Source: Streptomyces uncialis | GTDB lineage: Bacteria; Actinomycetota; Actinomycetes; Streptomycetales; Streptomycetaceae | Direction of reading: 5' to 3' | Length of the DNA stretch: 64,000 nt | Assembly: GCF_001905345.1 (NCBI RefSeq) | Contig: NZ_LFBV01000010.1 | Span: forward strand, 62,001-126,000 | In this document: piece by piece, positions 17,012 through 25,489 of the stretch | Layout of the letters: every line of letters begins with the position of its first letter | How positions within the stretch are numbered: the first letter of the stretch is position 1 | The notes under the pieces: generated by a model | What the model was told of the DNA's origin: nothing | The model's input: only the letters and a program-made list of their open reading frames with translations | Databases searched by the model: none | Program-made: the position numbers and the translations under genes

Positions 17012-18264
17012 CACGGCCGGGACCGCGGCGGCGCGGGCGGGCGCAGCGGCGGCGGGCCCTGAGCATCCACGGCCGCCTCTTCCTCGGCTTCGGCGGCGCC
17101 CTCGGGGTGTGCGCCGCGCTGATGGTCGCGATCATCTACGTCGGGATGCGCTTCCTGCCCACGTACGACTTCAGCACGACCGTCATCGTCCCGGACGGCC
17201 CCTTCCCCCACGCGTCGCCCGGCCCGGCCGCGGCGTCCCACTTCCCGCTCGACCCCGCCTCGCCGCGGAGCCGGACGATGGAGCGGGCGGACAGCATCTC
17301 CAGTGAGGAGGACGTCTGGAACACGGTCCTGCTGGTGTCCGCCGGCGGGGTGCTGCTGGTGATGGCGCTCGGCCTCGGCGCCGGCTGGCTGCTCTCCCGG
17401 CGGCTGCTCGCCCCCCTGCACACCATCGGTGAGGCCGCGGCCAGGGCGGCGGACGGCAATCTGACCGGACGCATCCACGCCCGGGGTCCCGAGGACGAGC
17501 TGAAGCGGCTGGCCGACACCTTCGACACCATGCTGGCCCGTCTGGAGCGGTCCTTCGCCGCGCACCAGCGGTTCGCCGCCAACGCCTCCCATGAACTGCT
17601 CACCCCCCTGGCCACCACCCGGGCCGCCCTCCAGGTCGCCGCCGGCGCCCCGGCCGGCGAGGAGCTCACCGAGCTCACCCGGCTGCTCCAGGAGACCAAC
17701 GAACGCAACATCAGCGTCGTACGGGCCCTGCTCGACCTGGCCGCCGCGGACCACGCCCCCTTCGACCCCGACCCCGTGGACCTGGCCGACCTCGCGGAAG
17801 GGGCCGCCGCCGACCGGGCCGGGCGAGCGGCGGAGCGCGGGGTCCGCCTCACCGTGGACGCCGAGGCCGACTGCGAGGTCATGGGCAACGCCGCCCTCCT
17901 GCGGCAGCTGGTCCTCAACCTCCTCGACAACGCGCTCACCCACAACGTCACCGAGGCGGGCTCGGTCCATCTCTCCGTCGTCCAGGACGGGACGACGGTG
18001 GTGCTGGAGGTGGACAACACCGGTCCGTATGTCGACGGGGCCGTGGTGGACCGGCTCTTCGAGCCGTTCTACCGAGTGCGTTCACGGGTCGGCAGCGACC
18101 GCTCGGGCCATGGTCTGGGCCTGGCGATCGTCCGCTCCATCGCCGCCTCCCACCGCGGTACGGCCACCGCGACCGCGAACCCCACCGGCGGACTCACCCT
18201 CCGGGTCGGCCTCCCGGTGTCGCCCGCCCATGAGGAGGGCCCCGCCCCGGGTGGCGGCCGGTAG
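17008..18264 (+). CDS. Membrane sensor histidine kinase
   Basis: 418 residues. First membrane helix about 22-48, a short extracytoplasmic loop (about 50-105), second helix (VLLVSAGGVLLVMALGLGAG), HAMP (RRLLAPLHTIGEAAARAADG), HisKA with FAANASHELLTPLATTRAAL (the usual R of HELRTPL is L here), and HATPase N box (NLLDNALTHN) and G2 box (RSGHGLGLAIVRSIA). GTG 17008 overlaps the regulator stop. The short sensor loop fits kinases that sense inside or at the membrane, often together with their ABC exporter, such as the divergent pair 14054-16169. Confidence 0.92.
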   Translation: MTRPGPRRRGRAQRRRALSIHGRLFLGFGGALGVCAALMVAIIYVGMRFLPTYDFSTTVIVPDGPFPHASPGPAAASHFPLDPASPRSRTMERADSISSEEDVWNTVLLVSAGGVLLVMALGLGAGWLLSRRLLAPLHTIGEAAARAADGNLTGRIHARGPEDELKRLADTFDTMLARLERSFAAHQRFAANASHELLTPLATTRAALQVAAGAPAGEELTELTRLLQETNERNISVVRALLDLAAADHAPFDPDPVDLADLAEGAAADRAGRAAERGVRLTVDAEADCEVMGNAALLRQLVLNLLDNALTHNVTEAGSVHLSVVQDGTTVVLEVDNTGPYVDGAVVDRLFEPFYRVRSRVGSDRSGHGLGLAIVRSIAASHRGTATATANPTGGLTLRVGLPVSPAHEEGPAPGGGR

Positions 18265-18599
18265 CTCTCCGCGGCCGGCAGGGCCCGCCGTGGCCGAGGG
18301 CAGGCCCCGCCGAGGGGCCGCCTCCCGGTCCCGGCCCTCACGCCCGGGGTACGACCCCGGCGCCCGAGCACTTCCGCGCGCCCCCGGCCCCGTACCGGGG
18401 GCACCATGTCGGACGGCCGCGCCGGGACCTACCGTGGGAACCGTCCGATGGTTGAGTCCGCAACGGTCCCCGCCCGGACGCACCACGGCGACCCCGTACG
18501 CACCACCCCGCACCGCACCCGGACCACCACGCACCACCACGGCACCACCCCCGCACGCCACCCCGTCGCGCACCGCCCACACCCCGGAGGCCCCACCCC
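18265..18599. other. Intergenic region without gene
   Basis: About 335 bases between the kinase and the MFS exporter. The last 130 bases are A/C-biased (many CACCAC and GCACC words), unlike the coding DNA, and probably contain the exporter promoter. No coding, RNA or strong hairpin signal was found. Confidence 0.4.
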
Positions 18600-20051
18600 A
18601 TGCCGCAGCCGACGCAGCGGGACCCGTCCGTACGGTCCGTCCGGACCGGGCTCGCCGCCACCGGCCGCTCCCCGCGTGACGGGAGAGGCGTCGTCCCGGT
18701 GCTCGCGTTCGCGGGCATCACCGTCGCGGTGATGCAGACCCTGCTGGTGCCGGTCATCAAGGACCTGCCCGTACTGCTGAACACCTCGGTTGCCGACGCG
18801 ACCTGGGTCCTGACCTCCACCCTGCTCGCGGGCGCGGTGGCCACCCCGGTGATGGGCCGCCTCGGCGATCTGCACGGCAAGCGGCGGATGCTGGTCGTCA
18901 GTCTGTCCCTGATGGTCGTGGGGTCCCTGGCCGCGGGGTTCACCAGCGATCTGACGGTGATGATCGCGGCGCGGGCGCTCCAGGGCTTCGGGATGGGCGC
19001 GATCCCGCTGGGCATCGGGCTGATCCGGGACGTGCTGCCGCCGGACCGGCTCGGCGGGGCGATGGGGCTGATGAGTTCGTCGATCGGGGTCGGCGGCGGC
19101 CTCGCGCTGCCCGCCGCCGCGCTGACCGCCCAGCACCTCGACTGGCACACCCTGTTCTTCGGCTCGGCCGCGCTCGGCACCCTCGGGATCGTGCTGACCC
19201 TGCTGTTCGTCCCGGAGTCCGGGGTACGCGCCACCGGTGGCTTCGACATACCGGGCGCGCTCGGACTCACCGCCGGGCTCGTGCTGTTCCTGCTGCCGAT
19301 CACCAAGGGCGACGCCTGGGGCTGGGCCTCCCCGCTCACCCTCGGCATGTTCGGCGGGGCCCTCGCCACCCTGCTGGCCTGGGGGTACATGGAACTGCGG
19401 CGCGCGGCGCCGCTGGTGGACCTGCGGACCTCCGCCCGCCGCGAGGTGCTGCTCACCAACCTCGCGTCGATCATGCTCGGTGTCAGCTTCTACGTGATCT
19501 CCCTGACCCTGCCGCAGCTGCTCCAGCTCCCGGCCTCCACCGGCCACGGCCTGGGACAGTCGATGGTGGTCGCCGGACTGTGCGTGGCCCCGCTCGGCCT
19601 CACCATGATGTTCACCGCCCCGGTGTACGCGCGGCTGTCCGCGCGGTACGGGGCCCGGTTCACGCTCGTCCTCGGGATGCTGGTCATCGGAGCCGCGTAC
19701 GCGGCGGGTCTCGGGATGATGAGCGCCGCCTGGCAGACGGTGGTGATCTCGGTGGTGATGGGCGCGGGCATAGGCCTCGCGTACGCGTCGCTGCCGACCC
19801 TGATCACCCACGCGGTGGACCCGTCCCAGACGGGCGCGGCGAACGGCCTCAACACCCTGATGCGGTCCATCGGGACCTCGGTGTCCAGCGCGGTGATCGG
19901 GATGGTCATCGCCCGTACGGCGATCCCGCTGGACGGTACGGAGATCCCCAGCATGACCGGTTTCCGGCTCTCGTTCCTGATCGCGACGGGCGCGGTGGCC
20001 GTGGGCCTCGTCCTCGCCCTCTGTCTGCCGAACCCCCGCCGCGCGCCCTGA
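18600..20051 (+). CDS. MFS exporter, DHA2 family
   Basis: 483 residues with about 14 membrane segments. Features are AGITVAVMQTLLVPVIKDLP in helix 1, WVLTSTLLAGAVATPVMGRLGDLHGKRRML (motif A G-R-L-G-D-x-x-G-K-R-R, about 64-94) and GFGMGAIPLGIGLIRDVLPP in helix 4. It is a proton-coupled efflux pump of unknown substrate. The N-terminal 38 residues are basic and cytoplasmic. ATG 18600 follows a purine-poor, A/C-rich leader, and no classical ribosome site is visible, so the true start could be one of the next in-frame codons. Confidence 0.9.
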   Translation: MPQPTQRDPSVRSVRTGLAATGRSPRDGRGVVPVLAFAGITVAVMQTLLVPVIKDLPVLLNTSVADATWVLTSTLLAGAVATPVMGRLGDLHGKRRMLVVSLSLMVVGSLAAGFTSDLTVMIAARALQGFGMGAIPLGIGLIRDVLPPDRLGGAMGLMSSSIGVGGGLALPAAALTAQHLDWHTLFFGSAALGTLGIVLTLLFVPESGVRATGGFDIPGALGLTAGLVLFLLPITKGDAWGWASPLTLGMFGGALATLLAWGYMELRRAAPLVDLRTSARREVLLTNLASIMLGVSFYVISLTLPQLLQLPASTGHGLGQSMVVAGLCVAPLGLTMMFTAPVYARLSARYGARFTLVLGMLVIGAAYAAGLGMMSAAWQTVVISVVMGAGIGLAYASLPTLITHAVDPSQTGAANGLNTLMRSIGTSVSSAVIGMVIARTAIPLDGTEIPSMTGFRLSFLIATGAVAVGLVLALCLPNPRRAP

Positions 20052-20206
20052 CGGTGGCGAACGGACCGGTGACCCGCGCCCCCGCGTCCCGCCCGGCCGT
20101 GCGCGCCCCGCCGGACGGGCACCCCCGCCGCCGCCGGTCCGGCGGCTGTGCCAGCATGACGGCGCGGCCCGGCCGCGCCCTGTCCGCCGTACCGCCAGGA
20201 GCCGAG

Positions 20207-20917
20207 ATGACCAGGTCACAGCCCGTTCCGCCGCCCGCGCCCGAGGTGTTGTCCGCCTTCGGGGCGGCGCCCGGCTTCATGCCCCGGGACGAGGGGCTCG
20301 CCCTGCACGCGGCGGCCGTGACGGCCGCCCGCCTCGGCCGTCCGCTGCTGGAGGTGGGCACCTACTGCGGGCGTTCCACGATCCTCCTCGCGGACGCGGC
20401 CCGTTCGGCGGGCCTCACCGCGCTCACCGTCGACCACCACCGGGGCAGCGAGGAGCAGCAGCCCGGCTGGGAGTACCACGACCCGGACACCGTGGACCCG
20501 GAGGTGGGCCTGATGGACACGCTCCCGGTGTTCCGCCGGACCCTGTACCGCGCCGGGCTGGAGGAGTATGTGGTGGCCCTGGTCGGGCGCTCCCCGCAGA
20601 TCGCCGCGCTGTGGAACACCCCGCTGGGGCTGGTGTTCATCGACGGCGGCCACAGCGACGAGCACGCCACCGCGGACTACGAGGGCTGGGCGCCGCATCT
20701 CGTCCCGGGCGGTCTGCTCGTCATCCATGACGTCTTCCCGGACCCGGTGGACATCATGACGGGCCAGGCCCCGTACCGCGTCCAACTGCGCGCGCTGGCC
20801 TCCGGCGCCTTCGAGGAGACGGGGGCGACGGGTTCGCTGCGCGTCCTGCGCCGCACCGGCGGCGACCCGCTCACCCCGGCCCCCACCAGCCTCTCGCAGC
20901 CCGCCGGACGCCCCTGA
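20207..20917 (+). CDS. Class I SAM-dependent methyltransferase (Methyltransf_24-like)
   Basis: 236 residues. The SAM-binding motif LLEVGTYCGRSTILLADAAR (about 46-65), LTALTVDHHRGSEEQQPG with the ribose-binding acidic position, and LVFIDGGHSDEHATADYEGW with VPGGLLVIHDVFPDP are typical of the Methyltransf_24 group, which acts on small molecules. Cytoplasmic. ATG 20207 has AGGAG 5 bases upstream; an earlier in-frame ATG (20156) adds only low-complexity residues. It follows the MFS exporter by 155 bases and could share its transcript. Substrate unknown; an O-methyltransferase role is also possible. Confidence 0.88.
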   Translation: MTRSQPVPPPAPEVLSAFGAAPGFMPRDEGLALHAAAVTAARLGRPLLEVGTYCGRSTILLADAARSAGLTALTVDHHRGSEEQQPGWEYHDPDTVDPEVGLMDTLPVFRRTLYRAGLEEYVVALVGRSPQIAALWNTPLGLVFIDGGHSDEHATADYEGWAPHLVPGGLLVIHDVFPDPVDIMTGQAPYRVQLRALASGAFEETGATGSLRVLRRTGGDPLTPAPTSLSQPAGRP

Positions 20918-21105
20918 CCGGCCGCCAACTGCCCCTGACCAGGCACCGGACCGGCCCAGGTCCGACGGCGGGGCCACAGCCGGTCAGCACAGGGACCCCC
21001 CGGAACCCACCGGAACCCACGGACCGTAACGGGAACCGGCGTTACCCGGTATGACCGCCTTGAACTGGGGTTTCTGTTCTGCGGGGGTTCGCCCGGGGCA
21101 GCGGG

Positions 21106-21111
21106 TAGGGT
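21106..21111 (+). promoter_or_regulatory. Predicted -10 box, leaderless amidase transcript
   Basis: TAGGGT ends 6 bases before GTG 21118. No clear -35 box. Confidence 0.45.
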
Positions 21112-21117
21112 GGCGGC

Positions 21118-22188
21118 GTGTCCTACGCCGGCCCCGAGTTCGACCCCCCGCGCCCGCCGCGCCGCACCCGCCGTCCGGCGCTCACCGCGGCGGCCGTCGT
21201 GGTGTCCGCCGTGGTGATCGCGGCCCTCGCCGTCCAGCTCACGAACGACGGCACACCAACCGCCGGCGGGACCCCCGCGGGCTCCGGCACCGAGGACGCC
21301 CGCGGCCAGGCACCCACCGCGAACGGCCCGGGCTCCCCCGCCACCCGCCCGGCGACGGACGGCACCACGAGGGACGGTGCCACGAGGAGCGACGCCACGA
21401 GCGCCCCCGCCGCCCCGGGGGCCACCCCTGACGGCACCCGCCCCGGTACGGCCGGACCGGGCGGCGGCACGCCCCGGGACGGGGAGAGTCCCGCGCGACT
21501 GCCCCTGAGCGGCAAGGTCGTCGTGATCGACCCGGGACACAACCCGGGCAACTTCCGGCACACCGAGGAGATCGGGCGGCAGGTCGAGATGGGCACCGGC
21601 CGCAAGGCGTGCGACGCCACCGGCACCTCGACCAACGCCGTCGCGGGCGGGAAGGCGTACACCGAGGCGGAGTTCACCCTCGATGTGTCACGGGTGCTGC
21701 GCTCCCAGCTGCGCGCGCAGGGCGCGACCGTCGTCCTCACCCATGACGGGGACCGCCCCTGGGGCCCCTGCGTCGACGAGCGGGCCCGGATCGGCAACGA
21801 GGCGCTCGCGGACGCCGTGGTATCGGTCCACGCGGACGGCTCGGCGCGGGGCAACCGCGGCTTCCACATGATCCTTCCCGCGCTGCTGGAGGGCCCCGGG
21901 GCGAACACGGCGCCGATCGTCGGCCGCTCCCGTGACCTGGGTGAACGTATCGCGGGGCACTTCGTACGGGCCACCGGGAGCGCGCCGTCCAACTACGTCG
22001 GCGACGGTACGGCGCTCGATGTCCGTGACGACCTCGGGGGCCTCAACCTCTCGCAGGTCCCGAAGGTGTTCATCGAATGCGGCAACATGCGTGACCCCGA
22101 GGACGCGGCTCTGCTGACGAGCGGCGCGTGGCGGGAACGGGCGGCGCGGGGGATCTCCGAGGGAATCATGAGTTTTCTGCGCGGGTAG
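21118..22188 (+). CDS. N-acetylmuramoyl-L-alanine amidase (Amidase_3), membrane-anchored
   Basis: 356 residues. An uncleaved membrane helix (LTAAAVVVSAVVIAALAVQL, about 22-41) exports the protein, followed by a Thr/Ala/Gly-rich linker (about 45-130) and an Amidase_3 domain (about 135-356). Visible zinc and catalytic motifs are VIDPGHNPGN, EAEFTLDVSRVLRSQL, VSVHADGS and VFIECGNMRDPEDA. It cleaves the bond between muramic acid and the stem peptide of peptidoglycan. Predicted leaderless GTG start. It stands alone, with the DUF5336-like gene 150 bases downstream. Confidence 0.92.
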   Translation: MSYAGPEFDPPRPPRRTRRPALTAAAVVVSAVVIAALAVQLTNDGTPTAGGTPAGSGTEDARGQAPTANGPGSPATRPATDGTTRDGATRSDATSAPAAPGATPDGTRPGTAGPGGGTPRDGESPARLPLSGKVVVIDPGHNPGNFRHTEEIGRQVEMGTGRKACDATGTSTNAVAGGKAYTEAEFTLDVSRVLRSQLRAQGATVVLTHDGDRPWGPCVDERARIGNEALADAVVSVHADGSARGNRGFHMILPALLEGPGANTAPIVGRSRDLGERIAGHFVRATGSAPSNYVGDGTALDVRDDLGGLNLSQVPKVFIECGNMRDPEDAALLTSGAWRERAARGISEGIMSFLRG

Positions 22189-22233
22189 TACGCACAGCCC
22201 CTGACCTGGCAGACACCTTCGGCGCGCCGACGA

Positions 22234-22239
22234 TAGGGT
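22234..22239 (+). promoter_or_regulatory. Possible -10 box for downstream membrane protein
   Basis: TAGGGT within CGATAGGGTCACCCCTACG, about 100 bases before GTG 22342; a long leader would result. Weak evidence. Confidence 0.25.
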
Positions 22240-22341
22240 CACCCCTACGATGTAGGGCCGCCCCCGCGCTTCGCACACCCTCGACGGCGACAGCGACGCC
22301 CCTCACCAGCGACCGAACAGACGACGGACGAAGGACCTGAA

Positions 22342-23196
22342 GTGAATATCCGCTCCCTCACTAGAGGCGACGGCGTGGTGATCGGAGCAGCGGTGTTGCT
22401 CTTCGTCGCCTCGTTCCTCGACATGTACTCGATCGACGGAGCCGGTGACGGAGCCGACTTCCCGAACGCCTGGGACAGCGCGCCGACCCTGATGAGCGTG
22501 TTCCTCGCGGGCATCATCGCGGCCGCGCTGATCGTCGTCTCGCACGCCCAGCCGCAGCCGCGCAAGATCGTGGGGCTGGACCTCGGCCAGTTCGGTGTGG
22601 CCTTCGCGATCTTCGCGGCCTGGAGCGCGCTGGGGTACATCTTCGACCCGGCGGGCGCGTTCGACAGCAGCGGCTCCCTCTCCCCGGACGCGGGCGCGGG
22701 CCTGATCCTCGGGCTGATCGCGGCGGTGCTCCTCGCGGGCGCGGCCGTGGCGACCCCGCTGGTGCCCGCGCTGAAGGCACCGCTGCTGGGCGCCCCGCGT
22801 CCGCAGACCCCGCAGCCGTACGGGCAGCAGCCGCCGCAGGGCGGGTACGGCTACCCGGGCGGACCGGGCGGCCAGCCCTCCTTCGGCGGGCAGCCGCAGC
22901 CGGGCCCGTTCGGTGCCCCGGGCGGCGCCCCGCAGGGCCAGCAGCCCGGCGCCCCGGCGCCCGGTCCGCAGGCTCCCGGGCAGCCGTTGTCCGGCGGGGA
23001 CTTCTCGCCGTTCTGGTTCGCCGTGCCGGTGCCGCGTCCGCTGTACGCGGAGGACGGCTCGCCGACCCCGATCGCCGAACTCGCCCCCGGTACCTGGTAC
23101 CTGGCGGTGGAGCAGCGCGGCCCCGGGCTGATCGCCCAGACGCAGGACGGCCGTCGCGGCGTCCTCCAGGACACCTCGGGCATCCAGCGGGGCTGA
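22342..23196 (+). CDS. DUF5336-like membrane protein with Gly/Pro/Gln-rich tail
   Basis: 284 residues. Four hydrophobic segments in the first half (GVVIGAAVLLFVASFLDMYS, LMSVFLAGIIAAALIVVSHA, QFGVAFAIFAAWSALGYIFD, AGLILGLIAAVLLAGAAVAT), then a cytoplasmic GYPGGPGGQP-type low-complexity stretch (about 150-215) and a folded tail (FWFAVPVPRPLYAEDGSP, AELAPGTWYLAVEQRG). The layout fits a conserved actinobacterial membrane family (DUF5336-like from memory) of unknown role. GTG 22342 follows GAAGGACCTGAA. A strong hairpin terminator follows at 23217. Confidence 0.8.
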   Translation: MNIRSLTRGDGVVIGAAVLLFVASFLDMYSIDGAGDGADFPNAWDSAPTLMSVFLAGIIAAALIVVSHAQPQPRKIVGLDLGQFGVAFAIFAAWSALGYIFDPAGAFDSSGSLSPDAGAGLILGLIAAVLLAGAAVATPLVPALKAPLLGAPRPQTPQPYGQQPPQGGYGYPGGPGGQPSFGGQPQPGPFGAPGGAPQGQQPGAPAPGPQAPGQPLSGGDFSPFWFAVPVPRPLYAEDGSPTPIAELAPGTWYLAVEQRGPGLIAQTQDGRRGVLQDTSGIQRG

Positions 23197-23216
23197 CCCT
23201 TCGCGCGGACCCGGAC

Positions 23217-23250
23217 CGATGGCCCCACCCCTCCCGGGGTGGGGCCATCG
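23217..23250 (+). terminator. Rho-independent-type hairpin
   Basis: A perfect 15-bp stem (CGATGGCCCCACCCC) with loop TCCC, 20 bases after the stop of the DUF5336-like gene. Streptomyces terminators often lack a T-run, as here. Confidence 0.8.
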
Positions 23251-23320
23251 GCGTTCCCCGCGCCCGACCGGGCCGCCGGTATCCGGGTTTGAAGTGTCCA
23301 CGACGGGTCAAGCGGGGGGT

Positions 23321-23605
23321 ATGACCACACATCGGAGAACCGGCCAGGCGGGCAGGATCATCGCGGCCGTGGCGGACGTCATGGCCTTCATCCTGGTCCT
23401 GTGGATCCTGATGTACCTGCTGGACGCGAACCGCGGCAACGCGCTCGTCCAGTTCGTGCAGGACAGTGCGCACTGGCTCGCGGGCTGGTCGCACGACCTC
23501 TTCACGTTCGACCAGGACTGGGCACGGGTGGTCGCGGGCTACGGCCTCGCCGCCGTGGTCTATCTCCTCGTCGGGCACACCGTGGCGAACCGCGTACGCC
23601 GCTGA
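23321..23605 (+). CDS. Small two-helix membrane protein
   Basis: 94 residues. Two membrane segments, IIAAVADVMAFILVLWILMY (about 13-32) and VVAGYGLAAVVYLLVGHTVA (about 69-88), joined by a loop of about 35 residues (QDSAHWLAGWSHDLFTFDQD), and a basic end (NRVRR). ATG 23321 follows a GGGGGG ribosome site. The family is widespread in Streptomyces as hypothetical proteins; no function is known to me. A convergent hairpin terminator (23622-23655) separates it from the next operon. Confidence 0.8.
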   Translation: MTTHRRTGQAGRIIAAVADVMAFILVLWILMYLLDANRGNALVQFVQDSAHWLAGWSHDLFTFDQDWARVVAGYGLAAVVYLLVGHTVANRVRR

Positions 23606-23621
23606 CCGGCCACGCGGTCCG

Positions 23622-23655
23622 GGCGGGGCGGGGCCGGAGACGGCCCCGCCCCGCC
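23622..23655. terminator. Bidirectional hairpin terminator between convergent genes
   Basis: 15-bp perfect GC stem capped by the stable tetraloop GAGA (23637-23640), in the 82-base gap between convergent stops at 23605 and 23688. Confidence 0.85.
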
Positions 23656-23687
23656 GTACGTGTGTTCAGGGCCCGCTGTACGTCCGC

Positions 23688-24758
23688 TCAGGCGCAGCAG
23701 GGGGCGTCCAGGCCCCAGGGGAGGCGGTCACCGGCGAACACCGCGCAGGTCGCCTCGTGCCCGCCGAGGGCGGCGACAGCGAGCAGCAGCGCGCCGGCCG
23801 TCCAGCTGGTCAGTTCCTCGGGCCATACGGCGCGGTCCGCGTAGACGTAGCCGGTCCAGTACAGACCGCTGTCCGGGTCGCGCAGATGCTGGATGGACTG
23901 GAGTATCTCCAGGGCCCGGTCCGACTCCCCGACCGTCCACAGCGCGAGGGCGAGTTCGGCGGACTCCCCGCCGGTGACCCAGGGGTTGGGCACCACGCAG
24001 CGCACTCCGTACCCGGGGACGACGAACCGGTCCCAGCCGCCGGCGATCCGCTCGGCGGCCTCCGCGCCGGACACCGCCCCGGCGAGCACCGGGTAGTACC
24101 AGTCCATGGAGTAGCGGTTCTTGTCGAGGAACCGTTCGGGGTGGCGGCGTATCGCGTGGCGCAGCGCGCCGACGGCCAGCTCCCAGTCGGGCTGGGGCTC
24201 GTCGCGCTGGTCGGCGAGGGCGAGCGCGCAGCGCAGGGCCTGGTGGATGGAGGAGCTGCCGGTCAGCAGGGCGTCGGGGACGGGTGTGCCGTCCGGCTCC
24301 CGCTTCCAGCCGATCTGTCCGCCGGGCTGCTGGAGGGCGAGCACGAACTCGACGGCGGCGAAGACGGTGGGCCACATCCGGTCCAGGAAGCCCTCGTCGC
24401 CGGTGGCGAGGTAGTGGTGCCACACGCCGACGGCGACGTACGCGGAGAAGTTGGTCTCGCGGGCGTGGTCGGTGACGTCGTCGGGGTCGCCGTCGGCGTA
24501 GGCCGCGTACCAGGAGCCGTCCGGGTTCTGGTGCCGGGCGAGCCAGGCGTAGGCGCGGGCGGCGGCCTCGTGCTCCCCGGCTGCGTCGAGGGCCATCGCG
24601 GACTCGGTGTGGTCCCAGGGGTCCAGATGGTGGCCGCGGAACCACGGGATGGCGCCGTCGGGCCGCTGGACGGCGAGGAGCCCCCGCACGGTCGCGGTGG
24701 CCTCCTCGGCGGTGAGGACCCCCGGCAGGACGAGGTGTTCCGTCCGGGGGGTCGTCAC
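23688..24758 (-). CDS. Alpha/alpha-toroid protein (annotated in relatives as prenyltransferase)
   Basis: 356 residues rich in helical-hairpin repeats: VRGLLAVQRPDGAIPWFRG, AYAWLARHQNPDGSWYAAYA, FVLALQQPGGQIGWKREPDG, ILQSIQHLRDPDSGLYWTGY. The Q-x-PDG-W pattern is the QW-type signature of squalene-cyclase/prenyltransferase toroids, and the arrangement also resembles six-hairpin glycosidases. No signal peptide. GTG 24758 overlaps the methyltransferase stop (GTGA), so it is the third gene of an operon with a glycosyltransferase and a methyltransferase. A role as a carbohydrate- or lipid-modifying enzyme is an inference. The C-terminal GLDAPCCA has paired cysteines. Confidence 0.82.
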   Translation of the reverse strand: MTTPRTEHLVLPGVLTAEEATATVRGLLAVQRPDGAIPWFRGHHLDPWDHTESAMALDAAGEHEAAARAYAWLARHQNPDGSWYAAYADGDPDDVTDHARETNFSAYVAVGVWHHYLATGDEGFLDRMWPTVFAAVEFVLALQQPGGQIGWKREPDGTPVPDALLTGSSSIHQALRCALALADQRDEPQPDWELAVGALRHAIRRHPERFLDKNRYSMDWYYPVLAGAVSGAEAAERIAGGWDRFVVPGYGVRCVVPNPWVTGGESAELALALWTVGESDRALEILQSIQHLRDPDSGLYWTGYVYADRAVWPEELTSWTAGALLLAVAALGGHEATCAVFAGDRLPWGLDAPCCA

Positions 24759-25489
24759 GAAGCGTCCACCGCGGGCAGCTGGGGCTTGGTCGCGTACGCG
24801 ACGAAGCTCTTGCCGATCAGCGGGTTGAGCGCCCGTTCGGTGACCCGGGTGGCGAGAGGTTTCTTCATGATGTCCCACACCAGCAGCTTGTGATAGGCGC
24901 GCACGGGCAGGGCGCGGTCGTTGTCGACGCCGAACGCGCACTTGAGCCACCAGTACGGCGCGTGCAGGGCGTGCGCGTGATGGGAGCCGTAGGGCCGCAG
25001 TCCCGCCTCGCGTATCCGGTCGAGGAGTTCGTCGGCGCGGTAGATACGGATATGGCCGCCCTCGACCTCGTGGTAGGCGTCGCTGAGCGCCCAGCACACC
25101 TTCTCGGGGCCGTAGCGCGGGACCGTGACGGCGATCCGGCCGCCGGGCCTGAGCACCCGGACCATCTCCGCGAGCACGCCCTTGTCGTCGGGGATGTGCT
25201 CCATCACCTCGGAGATGATCACGACGTCGAACGAGCCGTCGGGGAAGGGCAGGTTGAGCGCGTCGCCCTCCATGGCGGTGGCGGTGGCGCCCGCCGGGGC
25301 CTCCCCGGCCTCCTTCATCGCGGCGAACCACGAGGCGACCTCGCGGATCTCCTCGGCGTTGCGGTCCAGGGCCACCACCCGCGCACCGCGCCGGTACGCC
25401 TCGAAGGCATGGCGTCCTCCGCCGCACCCGAGGTCCAGGACGCGGTCGCCCGGCGCCAGCGGGAACCGGGTGAAGTCGACGGTCAGCAT
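24755..25489 (-). CDS. Class I SAM-dependent methyltransferase (UbiE/Methyltransf_11-like)
   Basis: 244 residues. Motif I RVLDLGCGGGRHAFEAYRRG (about 17-36), acidic motif VVALDRNAEE, motif II GDALNLPFPDGSFDVVIISE and post-motif VRVLRPGGRIAVTVPRYGPE are textbook for the Methyltransf_11 family. The C-terminal half (HALHAPYWWLKCAFGVDND) is unusual and may bind the acceptor. ATG overlaps the glycosyltransferase stop by one base (TGATG), and the stop overlaps the next gene by 4 bases. It is the middle gene of a three-gene operon probably controlled by the divergent KstR-like regulator. Confidence 0.92.
   Translation of the reverse strand: MLTVDFTRFPLAPGDRVLDLGCGGGRHAFEAYRRGARVVALDRNAEEIREVASWFAAMKEAGEAPAGATATAMEGDALNLPFPDGSFDVVIISEVMEHIPDDKGVLAEMVRVLRPGGRIAVTVPRYGPEKVCWALSDAYHEVEGGHIRIYRADELLDRIREAGLRPYGSHHAHALHAPYWWLKCAFGVDNDRALPVRAYHKLLVWDIMKKPLATRVTERALNPLIGKSFVAYATKPQLPAVDAS

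Noticed and set aside
18265..18599. Small gene in the A/C-rich stretch before the MFS exporter
   Set aside because: Short frames exist but lack ribosome sites and third-position bias.
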